Assembly (NCBI RefSeq): GCF_014636315.1
Contig: NZ_BMED01000006.1
Coordinates: forward strand, 124,001 to 188,000
DNA length: 64,000 nucleotides
Reading direction: 5' to 3'
From: Parundibacterium terreum
GTDB taxonomy: Bacteria; Pseudomonadota; Gammaproteobacteria; Burkholderiales; Burkholderiaceae_D
Shown one piece after another: positions 52,163 to 63,783 of the stretch. The notes beneath the pieces are model-generated. The model ran no database searches, had not been told where the DNA came from, and saw only the letters and a program-made list of their open reading frames with translations. Made by a program: the position numbers and the translations under genes. Positions within the stretch are counted from its first letter, which is position 1. The number at the start of each line of letters is the position of its first letter.

Positions 52163-53365
52163 ATGAAACGCAAAGTCCTCGTTGCCGGCGTCGGCATGAT
52201 TCCTTTCACCAAGCCGGGCAATCACGAGCCCTACTTCACCATGGCCGGTGCCGCCGCGCGCCAGGCACTGGCAGATGCAGAGCTGGACTACGATGCAATA
52301 GAACAGGCCTACGTAGGCTACGTATATGGCGATTCCACCAGCGGCCAGAAGGCAGTCTATCCGCTCGGCATGACGGGCATCCCGGTCATCAACGTCAATA
52401 ATAATTGCTCTACCGGTTCCACCGCGCTCTTCCTGGCCCGCCAGGCGATAGCCAGCGGCGCCTGCGATTGCGTGCTGGCACTGGGTTTTGAACAAATGAA
52501 TCCCGGCGCCATAGGCACTGTATTCAATGACCGCCCCAGCCCGTTTGAAGACTTTGACCGTGAAGCCGATGCGCTGGTCAATATCGCCGACCTGCCCTTG
52601 GCGTTGCGCTATTTCGGCGGCGCCGGCCAGGCGCACATGCAAAAATACGGTACGCCGCTGGAGTCCTTTGCCAAGGTCAGGGCCAAGGCCAGCCGCCATG
52701 CAGCCAATAATCCGCTGGCCCTGCTGCGCAAGGAATTGAGCGTAGACGATGTGATGAATGCACCTGCACTGTGGCCCGGCGTGCTGACCAGGCTGATGGC
52801 CTGCCCACCCACCTGCGGTGCCGCCGCCGCAGTACTGGTGTCGGAAGACTATGCAAAAACCAGGGGCCTGCGGCGCGATGTCAGCATACGCGCCCAAGCG
52901 ATGACAACCGACAGGCCGGATACCTTTGACAGCCACGACATGATGAACCTGGTTGGCTATGGCATGACGCAGCAGGCGGTGCAGCAAGTGTATGAACAGG
53001 CAGGCGTGGGTCCGGAAGACCTGGACGTAGTGGAGCTGCATGACTGCTTTGCGCAAAATGAGTTGATCAGCTATGAGGCGCTGGGCCTGTGCATGCCCGG
53101 CGAGGCACAGAAATTCATAGCCGATGGCGACAATACCTATGGCGGCAGGATAGTCACCAATCCTTCCGGCGGCCTGCTGTCCAAGGGACATCCATTGGGG
53201 GCGACGGGGCTGGCGCAGTGCTATGAGCTCACGCACCAGTTGCGCGGCACGGCGCAGCAACGGCAGGTGGAAGGGGCGCGCCTGGGCCTGCAACATAACC
53301 TTGGTCTGGGAGGTGCCTGTGTGGTGACTCTATATGAAGCAGAGGGCGCGGCATCCGCGAGGTAA
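52163..53365 (+). CDS. SCP2-type thiolase (lipid-transfer protein family)
   Basis: 400 residues, starting 11 bp after the ligase gene. The nucleophilic Cys is Cys82 in NVNNNCSTGSTALFLARQ, and the C-terminal motifs ELHDCFAQNEL and GLLSKGHPLGATGLAQ carry the second active-site His. Proteins of this group cleave or condense branched or sterol-like 3-oxoacyl-CoAs. It closes the operon's likely activation-to-cleavage sequence. No acyl-CoA dehydrogenase or hydratase is nearby. Confidence 0.93.
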   Translation: MKRKVLVAGVGMIPFTKPGNHEPYFTMAGAAARQALADAELDYDAIEQAYVGYVYGDSTSGQKAVYPLGMTGIPVINVNNNCSTGSTALFLARQAIASGACDCVLALGFEQMNPGAIGTVFNDRPSPFEDFDREADALVNIADLPLALRYFGGAGQAHMQKYGTPLESFAKVRAKASRHAANNPLALLRKELSVDDVMNAPALWPGVLTRLMACPPTCGAAAAVLVSEDYAKTRGLRRDVSIRAQAMTTDRPDTFDSHDMMNLVGYGMTQQAVQQVYEQAGVGPEDLDVVELHDCFAQNELISYEALGLCMPGEAQKFIADGDNTYGGRIVTNPSGGLLSKGHPLGATGLAQCYELTHQLRGTAQQRQVEGARLGLQHNLGLGGACVVTLYEAEGAASAR

Positions 53366-53402
53366 ATCCGTAATCACCCGGGTACTGCAATAAACGCAGC
53401 TG

Positions 53403-53675
53403 CTAGTCCAGATCGTCATGCCCATCGCCGAAATCAAAACCGTCGGTGGGGCTGGCTCCGGATAGATAATGCCGGTCTCCCCAATCGCCGGGCACCTGGT
53501 CCAGGGCATCGCGCAACTTGCGGTCCCTGGCGGCGCTCCAGATCAGCGACAGGCTCACGGCCAGCAATATGAGTCCTCCAAAAAACCAGAAGATTCCGAG
53601 CAAGCGATAAGCCACCGTTCCTAATGTCGCGCCACCGACGGAAAAAAGCATACCGGCTAGGTCTTTCAGCTTCAT
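53403..53675 (-). CDS. Small two-helix membrane protein, unknown function
   Basis: 90 residues from the ATG at 53675 (MKLKDLAGMLF). Two membrane segments are predicted, at about 6-22 and 25-43, followed by a soluble acidic tail ending in DFGDGHDDLD. No family is recognised. It converges on the thiolase gene and may not belong to the operon. Confidence 0.65.
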   Translation of the reverse strand: MKLKDLAGMLFSVGGATLGTVAYRLLGIFWFFGGLILLAVSLSLIWSAARDRKLRDALDQVPGDWGDRHYLSGASPTDGFDFGDGHDDLD

Positions 53676-53694
53676 CTGGCTCTGCCATCCATGA

Positions 53695-55959
<2,265 letters not shown>

Positions 55960-56292
55960 CATTCGTGATGTAACGCAAGGTATAAACAGTCATATGAAGT
56001 TACATGCAAAACGCGGTATCAGCCCTTTTTCATAGTGCGGACCGCGGTATCTTCAGCTAGGCGCTGCCGCCCCATTTGTAAATACAAGTATCATTTTTTA
56101 TCTTTATGTGAAAAAAACTGTTGCATTGTGCGCAGTAAACCCCTTTTCCGCCTGTCAATCCTATAAACAGTTTGCTAATATCATCCGCTTGTAACTTGCC
56201 GCACAGCGATATAAGAGCAAGTCGAGCGGATTTACATCTTGTAATGTATGTATTTAGTACATTATCCATAAACATGTAGGAGTATGGTAAAA
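55960..56292. other. Upstream region of the second TonB receptor
   Basis: 333 bp, AT-rich, with no supported gene. It should hold the receptor promoter. TAGGAG at 56277-56282 is the ribosome site. Confidence 0.5.
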
Positions 56293-59061
56293 ATGACAAA
56301 AGAGAAAATACTATCCAAATCGGTGAGAGTGATATTTTCAGGTAGCGTTGTATTGGGCCTGGGCATCTTCGCTCAACCGGTGTTTGCGCAAGAAAATGTG
56401 CAAAGGGTGGAGATCACTGGTTCCAACATCAAACGGACCGAAGCTGAAGGCATTTCCAATACGCAAGTAGTAACGCGTAAAGAAATCGAACAATCCGGCA
56501 AGACTTCCATCGCCGACGTAGTTCGCAGCTTGTCCGCAGATAACAACGGTACTATCAGTGGCGCGTTCACCAACGGTTTCGCAGGTAGCGCATCCGGTGT
56601 TTCCCTGCGTGGTCTGTCCGTCAACTCCACACTGGTGTTGATCAACGGCCGCCGTACAGCACCTTACGGCTTTAACGATGACGGCGCTCGCAGCTTCGTC
56701 GATCTGAATTCCATTCCTCTGGACGCAGTGGATCGTATCGAGGTGCTGAAAGACGGCGCTTCTGCGATTTACGGTTCTGACGCTATCGCCGGCGTGGTCA
56801 ACGTCATCCTGCGTCAAAACTACCAAGGCAAAACCATCTCTGCTTCCGCTGGTACATCCGGCCACGGCGACGGTACTCAGGCAGCGGCGTCCGCAACCCT
56901 GGGCTTCGGTGACCTGACCACAGAAAAATACAATTTCTTCATCAATATCGATGCCAAGAAAACTGAAAAAATCCTGCAATCCAACCGTGGCGACTACCTC
57001 GGCCAGGCTGATGCACGTCCATGGGGCGGTCGCGATCAGCGTGCAGGTACAACAACTAGCGGTAACGGCGGCGGCAGCAGCCTGGTCGGTACAGTCCGTC
57101 CAGTCAATGCAGCAGGCGGCGCAGCAGGTAACGTTCAAAACTTACCAGGTTGCAACCCTGCAGACATTGATAAGACTAACCCGAACAATGGCGGCGGCGG
57201 CTGCTTGTGGGATCCAGTCAAGTTCCAGACTATCCAGCCTGAAACACAAAACATCAACCTGTTTGCACGCGGCACATTCCAGTTGAATGAAGCGACTCAA
57301 GGCTATGTTGAAGCTGGCGTATTCAATTCCAAAGCTAAAACCATGACTACGCCTTCCGGCATGACAGGTACTGGCTTTGACTTGGTACATAACCGTGTAA
57401 ACAATACAGCAACCGGTCCAGACCAGTTGCTATTGCCTATCGGCCACCCAGACAATCCATTCCCGAACAACGCAGCACGTCCACGTTTTGTAGCGGCTTC
57501 CAAGCCACGTACAGCCGATCTGGACACTACAGTAACTCGCGTACTGGGCGGTGTTAAAGGTACATTTGCTGACTGGGATTACGATACAGGCCTGATGTAC
57601 GCAGAAAGCAAAACCGACAAAACGCAGAACGGCTACTACCGTACCAGCGCTTTGAAAGCAGCTTTGGCAAACGGCACTTACCGTATCGGCCAGAACTTCG
57701 GCCTGAATACACCAGCAGTACTGGCAGCCGTGTTCCCAGAACTGAGCAACAGCGGTACATCCAAACTGACTTCCCTGGATTTCAAAGCATCCCGCGAGCT
57801 GTTCCAATTGCCAGGCGGCGCTGCTGGTATCGCGATCGGTGCTGAATACCGTCGTGAAGAAGTGGATAGCCAAGCAACTCCGTTCACCGATATCAACGAT
57901 ATCCCTGGCCTGGGTTATGCTGCTGCTCAAGGTAAGCGCAATGTGTCCGCTCTGTATGCTGAGTTGGCTTTGCCTGTGATCAAAAACCTGGAAATCAGCC
58001 TGGCTGGCCGTACGGATCATTACTCCGACTACGGTAGCTCCACAACGCCGAAAGTTGGCTTCAAGTTCACGCCTTCTTCCATCGTTGCATTCCGCGGTTC
58101 GTATGCTGAAGGCTTCCGTGCACCGAGCTTCGCAGAAAACGGCAACAGCGCGACTTCCGCTTTCACCAACTACAACAATGACCCGGTACGTTGCGCTGTA
58201 ACGCATCTGGCTCTGGATTGTACCGACACCAAATCCATCGGTGCAGTTACTGTTGGCAACAAGAACGTGAAACCTGAAGAATCGAAGAGCTATAGCCTGG
58301 GTATGGTTATCGAGCCGATCAAAAACTTCAGCGTAGCGGTTGATCTGTGGCGCATCGTTCGTAACAATGAAATCATCGGCTCCGATCCAGCAGGCGCGAT
58401 TGCCAATCCAGCAGGCAACCCAAATGCAGTGATCGTACGCGGCGAACCAACGTCTGACTTCCCAGGCCTGGTTGGTCCTATCCTGTTGGTGAAATCTCCT
58501 TATGTTAACGCCAATAAAACAGAAACTTCCGGCGTTGATCTGGACTTCCGCGGCAAGTATGACATCGGTGTCTATGGCAAACTGAACGGTGGCCTGAACA
58601 TCACTTACATGCAAAAATTCAAACGTACTAATGCCGACGGCACAGTACAAGAATTTGCAGGTACGCATGGCGACACTAACCTGTCCGGCGACGGCGGCAC
58701 ACCAAGGACTCGTGCTTCCTTCAACCTGGGCTGGGAACGTGGTCCATTCACAGTTGCAGGTACTGTGAACTACGTTAGCGGCATCAGCGACACCAACGAA
58801 CTGGGCGGAGACTGCCTGGACGTGGATGCAAACGGTAAAGGCTACCTCGGTTGCCGTATCGCTTCCTTCACAACCATGGATCTGTTCGGTAAATGGAAAG
58901 TATCCAAGCAATGGGAAGTTACAGCATCCATCTCCAATCTGTTCGACAGAATGGCGCCTTTGGATGTACAAACTTACGGCCGTATCAACTACAACCCATC
59001 CCTGCATCAATCGGGCGCGGTTGGCCGTTACTTCACACTGGGTGGCCGTTACACATTCTAA
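56293..59061 (+). CDS. TonB-dependent outer-membrane receptor
   Basis: 922 residues from the ATG at 56293, which sits ten bases after AGGAG; the ATG at 56284 is too close to it. The signal peptide ends at VFA-QE (about 33), followed by VQRVEITGSNIKR, the plug (DGASAIYGSDAIAGVVNVILRQ) and a barrel ending in GGRYTF. The codon choice is less GC-rich than in the neighbours, which may reflect high expression. The ligand is unknown. It is a paralogue of the receptor at 41574-44240, and both may share regulation or export signals. Confidence 0.93.
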   Translation: MTKEKILSKSVRVIFSGSVVLGLGIFAQPVFAQENVQRVEITGSNIKRTEAEGISNTQVVTRKEIEQSGKTSIADVVRSLSADNNGTISGAFTNGFAGSASGVSLRGLSVNSTLVLINGRRTAPYGFNDDGARSFVDLNSIPLDAVDRIEVLKDGASAIYGSDAIAGVVNVILRQNYQGKTISASAGTSGHGDGTQAAASATLGFGDLTTEKYNFFINIDAKKTEKILQSNRGDYLGQADARPWGGRDQRAGTTTSGNGGGSSLVGTVRPVNAAGGAAGNVQNLPGCNPADIDKTNPNNGGGGCLWDPVKFQTIQPETQNINLFARGTFQLNEATQGYVEAGVFNSKAKTMTTPSGMTGTGFDLVHNRVNNTATGPDQLLLPIGHPDNPFPNNAARPRFVAASKPRTADLDTTVTRVLGGVKGTFADWDYDTGLMYAESKTDKTQNGYYRTSALKAALANGTYRIGQNFGLNTPAVLAAVFPELSNSGTSKLTSLDFKASRELFQLPGGAAGIAIGAEYRREEVDSQATPFTDINDIPGLGYAAAQGKRNVSALYAELALPVIKNLEISLAGRTDHYSDYGSSTTPKVGFKFTPSSIVAFRGSYAEGFRAPSFAENGNSATSAFTNYNNDPVRCAVTHLALDCTDTKSIGAVTVGNKNVKPEESKSYSLGMVIEPIKNFSVAVDLWRIVRNNEIIGSDPAGAIANPAGNPNAVIVRGEPTSDFPGLVGPILLVKSPYVNANKTETSGVDLDFRGKYDIGVYGKLNGGLNITYMQKFKRTNADGTVQEFAGTHGDTNLSGDGGTPRTRASFNLGWERGPFTVAGTVNYVSGISDTNELGGDCLDVDANGKGYLGCRIASFTTMDLFGKWKVSKQWEVTASISNLFDRMAPLDVQTYGRINYNPSLHQSGAVGRYFTLGGRYTF

Positions 59062-59103
59062 GCATGACGTAATCGCTTAGTTGCAGCTTAGTTTCAAGCC
59101 ACT

Positions 59104-59139
59104 AAAAACGCCTGGAAGCAATTCCAGGCGTTTTTTTTC
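59104..59139 (+). terminator. Intrinsic terminator of the second TonB receptor gene
   Basis: AAAAACGCCTGGA pairs with TCCAGGCGTTTTT, followed by further T. Confidence 0.93.
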
Positions 59140-59493
59140 GTCCAGGCAAAAGCAGCTTCGACAATAATGCAAACCCGCATGGCCGGCGCGACTGGCAACA
59201 CCCGATGCCAACAGACGGGCCGTAACCGGCCTGAAAGCCTCGTTTAGCTGCGCATAGCGGCGTGAAAAAGAGATACCCCACTGGCCAGCAGCGCATTGAT
59301 GTCTCCGTTTTGCAGCCACCAGGGAAGGAGGAATGCGCAGGCACAAATCCGCGCGCAGAACCACCTACGAGCAGGAAGAGCCAGACCAGCATCCCTGTAG
59401 GAATGAGCGGGACAGAGGGAACGAGGGTATAAAGGTATAGGGGTATGATTGGAAACGCTTGAAAAACAAGCGCTGCTGTAGCCAGGACAGGCG

Positions 59494-59525
59494 AAAAAAA
59501 AGCCAGTCTGACGACTGGCCTTTTA
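59494..59525 (-). terminator. Intrinsic terminator of the cytochrome c gene
   Basis: GCCAGTC-TGAC-GACTGGC, flanked by A-run and T-run, so it can work in both directions. On the minus strand it follows the cytochrome stop by about 20 bp. Confidence 0.88.
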
Positions 59526-59542
59526 TTTTTTACTGCTAATGC

Positions 59543-60091
59543 TTATTTGGAAGCGCTGGCTGCGTCTGCTGCTGCGGCAGGAGCTTTCACTTCCGGTTCC
59601 TTGAACTTGCCGCCGGATGCATTGGCCATGTACACCACGGCGCGCGCCACTTCTACGTCGTCCAGATCAGGATTGCCGCCCTTGGCCGGCATTGCGCGCA
59701 AACCGCCGATCGCATGTTCAACTACCTTATCGTAGCCTTGAGCGATACGTGGGGCCCATGCACCAGCGTCGCCGAACTTAGGAGAACCTGCAGCGCCGCT
59801 ACCATGGCAAGCTACGCAAGTTGCCTGGTACACCGCTTCGCCAGTTTGCAACTGCTTGGGCGCATTGGCGTCTTTCAATGTAAAGCCATCGGCAGCTACC
59901 GGGCTGATGCGTGCAGCAATCGCTTCCGGCGTCAGCGCGGAAGAACCGGCACCGACCTTATGTTCTGAAGTAACGAATTGCACGAGCAGCACAATCGCGA
60001 TAATAGGAACGATAAAACCGGCTGCAACGGCAACGATAAGTTGCTTAGGTGTCCTGATTGCTGATTCGTGTTCGTCGTGTGCGTCGCTCAT
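59543..60091 (-). CDS. Membrane-anchored cytochrome c5-like protein
   Basis: 182 residues. One membrane helix at about 18-40 anchors the protein with its cytochrome domain in the periplasm. The haem-binding site is CVACH (92-96), and Met134 in RAMPAKGG is the likely sixth ligand. An Ala-rich tail of about 20 residues follows. It probably carries electrons between the bc1 complex and a terminal oxidase. It stands alone and has its own terminator. Confidence 0.92.
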   Translation of the reverse strand: MSDAHDEHESAIRTPKQLIVAVAAGFIVPIIAIVLLVQFVTSEHKVGAGSSALTPEAIAARISPVAADGFTLKDANAPKQLQTGEAVYQATCVACHGSGAAGSPKFGDAGAWAPRIAQGYDKVVEHAIGGLRAMPAKGGNPDLDDVEVARAVVYMANASGGKFKEPEVKAPAAAADAASASK

Positions 60092-60423
60092 ATTTTCCTC
60101 GGTGCAATTCTAAGATAGCTAATTTAATGGAGCTGCTGCTGGCGGACTACTCTGCTGGCTGATTAGAGCATCACCGCATCAAACCCTTGATTATAGAACT
60201 AAAGCAAGTAGTTTGGAACGGGAATTTATTGTTAAGTTGTGCATTTTTGGACAAACAGACACAGTTATTAAGGACAAAAAAAGTAATTTTTCTGCCATTT
60301 TAACCGCCTTCAAAAAACCCTTTGTGCAGATAGGCTGTCGGTAACCGGCAGCAATAGGTTAAAATAGCTGACTATTCATGCAAGTCCCTGTAATTTTTGG
60401 GCCTGCACCCGTCAGTACCCACT
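60092..60423. other. Upstream region of cytochrome c and tRNA-Arg
   Basis: 332 bp, AT-rich, with no supported gene. It must hold the divergent promoters of the cytochrome gene and of tRNA-Arg. A hairpin CTGTCGG-TAA-CCGGCAG lies near 60335-60351. Confidence 0.5.
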
Positions 60424-60498
60424 GCGACCGTCTTCCAACGGATAGGATACGGGCCTCCGAAGCCCGCAATACAGGTTCGATTCCTGTCGGTCGCACCA
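60424..60498 (+). tRNA. tRNA-Arg (anticodon CCG)
   Basis: A 75-base cloverleaf. Acceptor GCGACCG (60424-60430) pairs with CGGTCGC (60488-60494). Anticodon stem CGGGC/GCCCG encloses CTCCGAA, with CCG at 60457-60459. T arm ACAGG-TTCGATT-CCTGT, discriminator A and encoded CCA. It reads CGG codons. The D stem is short, as is usual for this tRNA. Confidence 0.95.
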
Positions 60499-60790
60499 TT
60501 TCCATTTCTGCAACAAATGCCGCAAGCTGCGCGAGCTTGGTTCGCTGCGCTGCTGCGCTGCTGCGTTAATGCATGCCCTCCGGAACATGGCCGGGCCGCA
60601 GCCTGTGATTCAAAACCGGCCGAAAGGCGTATGATCAAATCCTCCTCAAAGCGGTAAGAAGAACGGGCACGCTGTCCTGCTCATTTAATACCTAGTGGTC
60701 TGAAATACACCGATACATCATTTGCATGTGCTTCTGTTAGCATCATTTTTGTGTAGCTGTGATCAATCCAACACCCAGGTGCCGCCCGCC
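60499..60790. other. Interval between tRNA-Arg and the M16 peptidase gene
   Basis: 292 bp with no supported gene, integrase or second tRNA end. It shows no sign of an integrated element at the tRNA 3-prime end. Confidence 0.5.
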
Positions 60791-63589
60791 ATGAAACCGA
60801 TACGCCCTTCGTTCGCCGCGCTGGTCTTCGCCGCATTACTATGCTCGCCTGCATGGGCTGCCGATACTCCAGCCTCCGCTGCTGTCGCAACGCCCGCCAC
60901 TGCACTTGCGCTTGCACCCGCGCCTGTCACCGCCCCACCCTTCATGCCGCCCGGCGCGCGCCTGGTGCGCAGCGTGGAAGGCATCAATGAATACCAGTTG
61001 TGGAACGGCCTGAAAGTCTTGCTGGTCGCCGATTCCAGCAAACCGACCACGACGGTCAGCATCACCTACCGGGTCGGTTCACGCCATGAAAACTATGGCG
61101 AAACCGGCATGGCACATTTGCTGGAGCACCTGATGTTCAAGGGCAGCAAGGCGCATCCACGGCTGTGGGAAGAACTGTCGCAGCGCGGCGTCAATTTCAA
61201 TGGCAGCACCTGGCTGGACCGTACCAATTACTATGAAACCTTTGCTGCCCGCCCGGATACGCTGGCCTGGGCAATCGCTATGGAAGCAGACCGCATGGTC
61301 AACTCTCGCATCTCTGGGGAAGACCTGAAAACCGAATTTTCGGTAGTCCGCAACGAGATGGAAAAGAATGAAAATTCTCCCAGTTCGACGCTGATCGCGC
61401 ATGTGACGTCGGCAGCCTACCAATGGCACAACTACGGCAAATCCACGATAGGCGCGCGCACCGATGTAGAGAATGTGAATATCCCACGGCTGCGGGCATT
61501 CTGGCGTAAGTACTACCAGCCGGACAATGCCACGCTGATCGTCGCCGGCGCCTTTGACAGCGCGCAGACGCTGTCTTTGATCGCCCAGCAGTTCGGCAAA
61601 ATACCACGCCCGAAACGGCTGATAGAAACCACTTATACCCTGGACCCGGTGCAGGACGGCGAGCGCGACGTCACCGTGCGCCGCGTCGGCGAATCGCAGG
61701 GCATCGCGGCGCTGTACCACACCGTGCCGGCAGCGCATCCCGACTATGTGGCAACCGAGGTGCTGGCGCTGATCCTCGGCGATTCGCCCAATGGCCGCCT
61801 GTACAAGGCGCTGGTGGACAAGAAAAAAGCCACGGAAGTCTATCCATGGGCGGCCAATATGGAAGAACCCGGCTTCCTGTTGCTGGGTGCGAATTTACGC
61901 AGCGAACAAAGCCTGCCGGAGGCAAAGAAGATCATGCTTGACGTGATCGAGGGCTTCGCCGGCAACCCGGTCACGCAGGAAGAGCTGGAGCGCGCCAGGG
62001 CCAAGCTGGAATCCGACCAGGAGCAGGTATATAACGATCCGGAAAAATTCGCAGTGGCGCTGTCGGACAGCATAGGCAATGGCGACTGGCGCCTGTTTTT
62101 CATGTTCCGCGATCGCCTGAAGGCATTGAAGCGGGAAGACGTACAGCGTGTCGCCATCACCTGGCTGAAGTCCAGCAACCGCACCAGCGGCAGCTTCATT
62201 CCCGACACGCAGCCGGATCGTGTGCCCGCTCCCGCCAAGGTCAATATCGCGGAACAGGTGAAGACCTTTGTGCCGGGCGTGGCCATCGCGCAGGCTGAAA
62301 ATTTCATCGCGACACCGGATAATATAGACCGCCGCACGCAAACCGGCACGCTGCAAAACGGCATGAAGTATGCACTGCTGCCCAAGAGTACCCGCGGCGG
62401 CACCGTCGTGATGAGCTTCAATCTGAATATGGGCAATCAGGACAACCTGAAAGGCAAGGCCACTGCGGCCGAACTGGCGGCGGCGATGCTCAGCCGTGGC
62501 ACGCAAACCCTGAACCATCAAAAGTTTACCGAGGAACTGGACAGGCTGAAGACCAGGCTGCAGATAGACGGTTCCGCAACTGGCGTCAGCATTACCGTGG
62601 AGACGATCAGGGACAATGTGCCGCGCGTGCTGGAACTGTTGCGCGACGCGCTGCGCCAGCCTGCCTTTGACGCGGCGGAATTCGACCAGGTGGTGGATCA
62701 GAACCTGGCGCAACTGGAAGAATCGCGCAAGGATCCACAAGCGGTGGCGGTGGATATCGCGCGCAAGCAACTGAATACCTGGCCCGCCGATGATCCACGC
62801 TACTACCACAGCACCGACGAGCGTATCGCAGAACTGGAGGCTGCCAAACTGGATGACGCCAAAAATTTCTGGCTGGAGTTTTACGGCACGGCATATGCAG
62901 AAGCGGCCATCGTCGGCGATTTTGATGCGCCGCTGGTTGAAGCGGCATTGCAAAGAAATTTCGGCGACTGGCGCGCCAAGCAGTTGTACCAGCGCGTGCC
63001 CAAGCCCTATCAGGAAACCCGGCCGCAAAGCCTGAGTAAATCGACGCCGGATAAAGCGAATGCCTTTTTCTTTGGCACCATGGCCATCCCCGTCAGCGAT
63101 CACAACCCGGACTTTGCCGCACTCAGCCTGGGCAACTACCTGCTGGGCGGCAGCACCAACTCGCGCATCCTGGAACGCATACGCCAGAAAGACGGCGTCA
63201 GCTATGGCGGCGGTTCTTACCTGAATCCATCTTCTGTAGATGAAACTGCCAACTTTGTCGTGGTGGCTATCTTTGCGCCGCAAAACCGCAACAAGCTGGA
63301 AGCCGGCCTGCGCGAAGAAATCGCGCGCGCCTTGCGCGACGGCTTTACTGCAGCCGAGATAGAAGATGCCAAGAAGAGCCTGGCCCAGCAATTTCAGTTG
63401 TCGCGCAGCCAGGACGGCGAGCTGGCGGCACAGATCAGCAGCAATCTGCACTTGGGGCGCACGATGCAGTTCGATGCCGATTTTGAACGCAAGATCATGG
63501 CGCTGACGCCGGACCAGGTCAGGGCGGCGATGAACAGGTATATCAGCTATGCCAAACTGGTCACCGTTACCGCCGGAGATTTCAAATGA
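60791..63589 (+). CDS. M16 family zinc peptidase (pitrilysin type, two-unit)
   Basis: 932 residues from the ATG at 60791. A signal peptide ends at AWA-AD (about 23), followed by an Ala/Pro-rich linker. The zinc motif is HLLEH (109-113), and Glu189 in VRNEMEKNENSP lies 76 residues after His113, exactly as in the HXXEH-E76 family. The second half (about 500-930) is the inactive partner domain. Predicted to be a periplasmic peptidase. It stands alone, downstream of tRNA-Arg. Confidence 0.93.
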   Translation: MKPIRPSFAALVFAALLCSPAWAADTPASAAVATPATALALAPAPVTAPPFMPPGARLVRSVEGINEYQLWNGLKVLLVADSSKPTTTVSITYRVGSRHENYGETGMAHLLEHLMFKGSKAHPRLWEELSQRGVNFNGSTWLDRTNYYETFAARPDTLAWAIAMEADRMVNSRISGEDLKTEFSVVRNEMEKNENSPSSTLIAHVTSAAYQWHNYGKSTIGARTDVENVNIPRLRAFWRKYYQPDNATLIVAGAFDSAQTLSLIAQQFGKIPRPKRLIETTYTLDPVQDGERDVTVRRVGESQGIAALYHTVPAAHPDYVATEVLALILGDSPNGRLYKALVDKKKATEVYPWAANMEEPGFLLLGANLRSEQSLPEAKKIMLDVIEGFAGNPVTQEELERARAKLESDQEQVYNDPEKFAVALSDSIGNGDWRLFFMFRDRLKALKREDVQRVAITWLKSSNRTSGSFIPDTQPDRVPAPAKVNIAEQVKTFVPGVAIAQAENFIATPDNIDRRTQTGTLQNGMKYALLPKSTRGGTVVMSFNLNMGNQDNLKGKATAAELAAAMLSRGTQTLNHQKFTEELDRLKTRLQIDGSATGVSITVETIRDNVPRVLELLRDALRQPAFDAAEFDQVVDQNLAQLEESRKDPQAVAVDIARKQLNTWPADDPRYYHSTDERIAELEAAKLDDAKNFWLEFYGTAYAEAAIVGDFDAPLVEAALQRNFGDWRAKQLYQRVPKPYQETRPQSLSKSTPDKANAFFFGTMAIPVSDHNPDFAALSLGNYLLGGSTNSRILERIRQKDGVSYGGGSYLNPSSVDETANFVVVAIFAPQNRNKLEAGLREEIARALRDGFTAAEIEDAKKSLAQQFQLSRSQDGELAAQISSNLHLGRTMQFDADFERKIMALTPDQVRAAMNRYISYAKLVTVTAGDFK

Positions 63590-63783
63590 AGTGATAGCGA
63601 TGCAGCACCCGGCGGCCATCACTTTCCCGTGCGTACGATGGCGTACATACATTCCTCCGCCGCTCGCATAACTTGTTACTGGAGTTACTAGTGTTACTTG
63701 AGCGACAAAATACCGGCTAGTCCGGGCGTTAGCATGATAGCCATGTCGCCCGCGTACAGCGTGCACTACCACAAGGGGGTTGT

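Larger units (their letters stand above)
59062..59542. other. Intergenic region between the receptor and cytochrome c genes
   Basis: 481 bp flanked by two terminators. A 96-codon minus-strand frame (59102-59392) runs through the first terminator, has no ribosome site and shows no family likeness, so it is not called. Confidence 0.55.

Noticed and set aside
59102-59392. 96-codon minus-strand frame between the receptor and cytochrome genes
   Set aside because: It runs through the receptor terminator, lacks a ribosome site and resembles no family.
60372-60638. Minus-strand reading frame of 88 codons across the tRNA
   Set aside because: It is the translation of the complement of tRNA-Arg(CCG), a familiar artefact, and has no ribosome site.
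60424-60790. Possible genomic island at tRNA-Arg
   Set aside because: No integrase, no repeat of the tRNA 3-prime end and no base-composition break were seen downstream.
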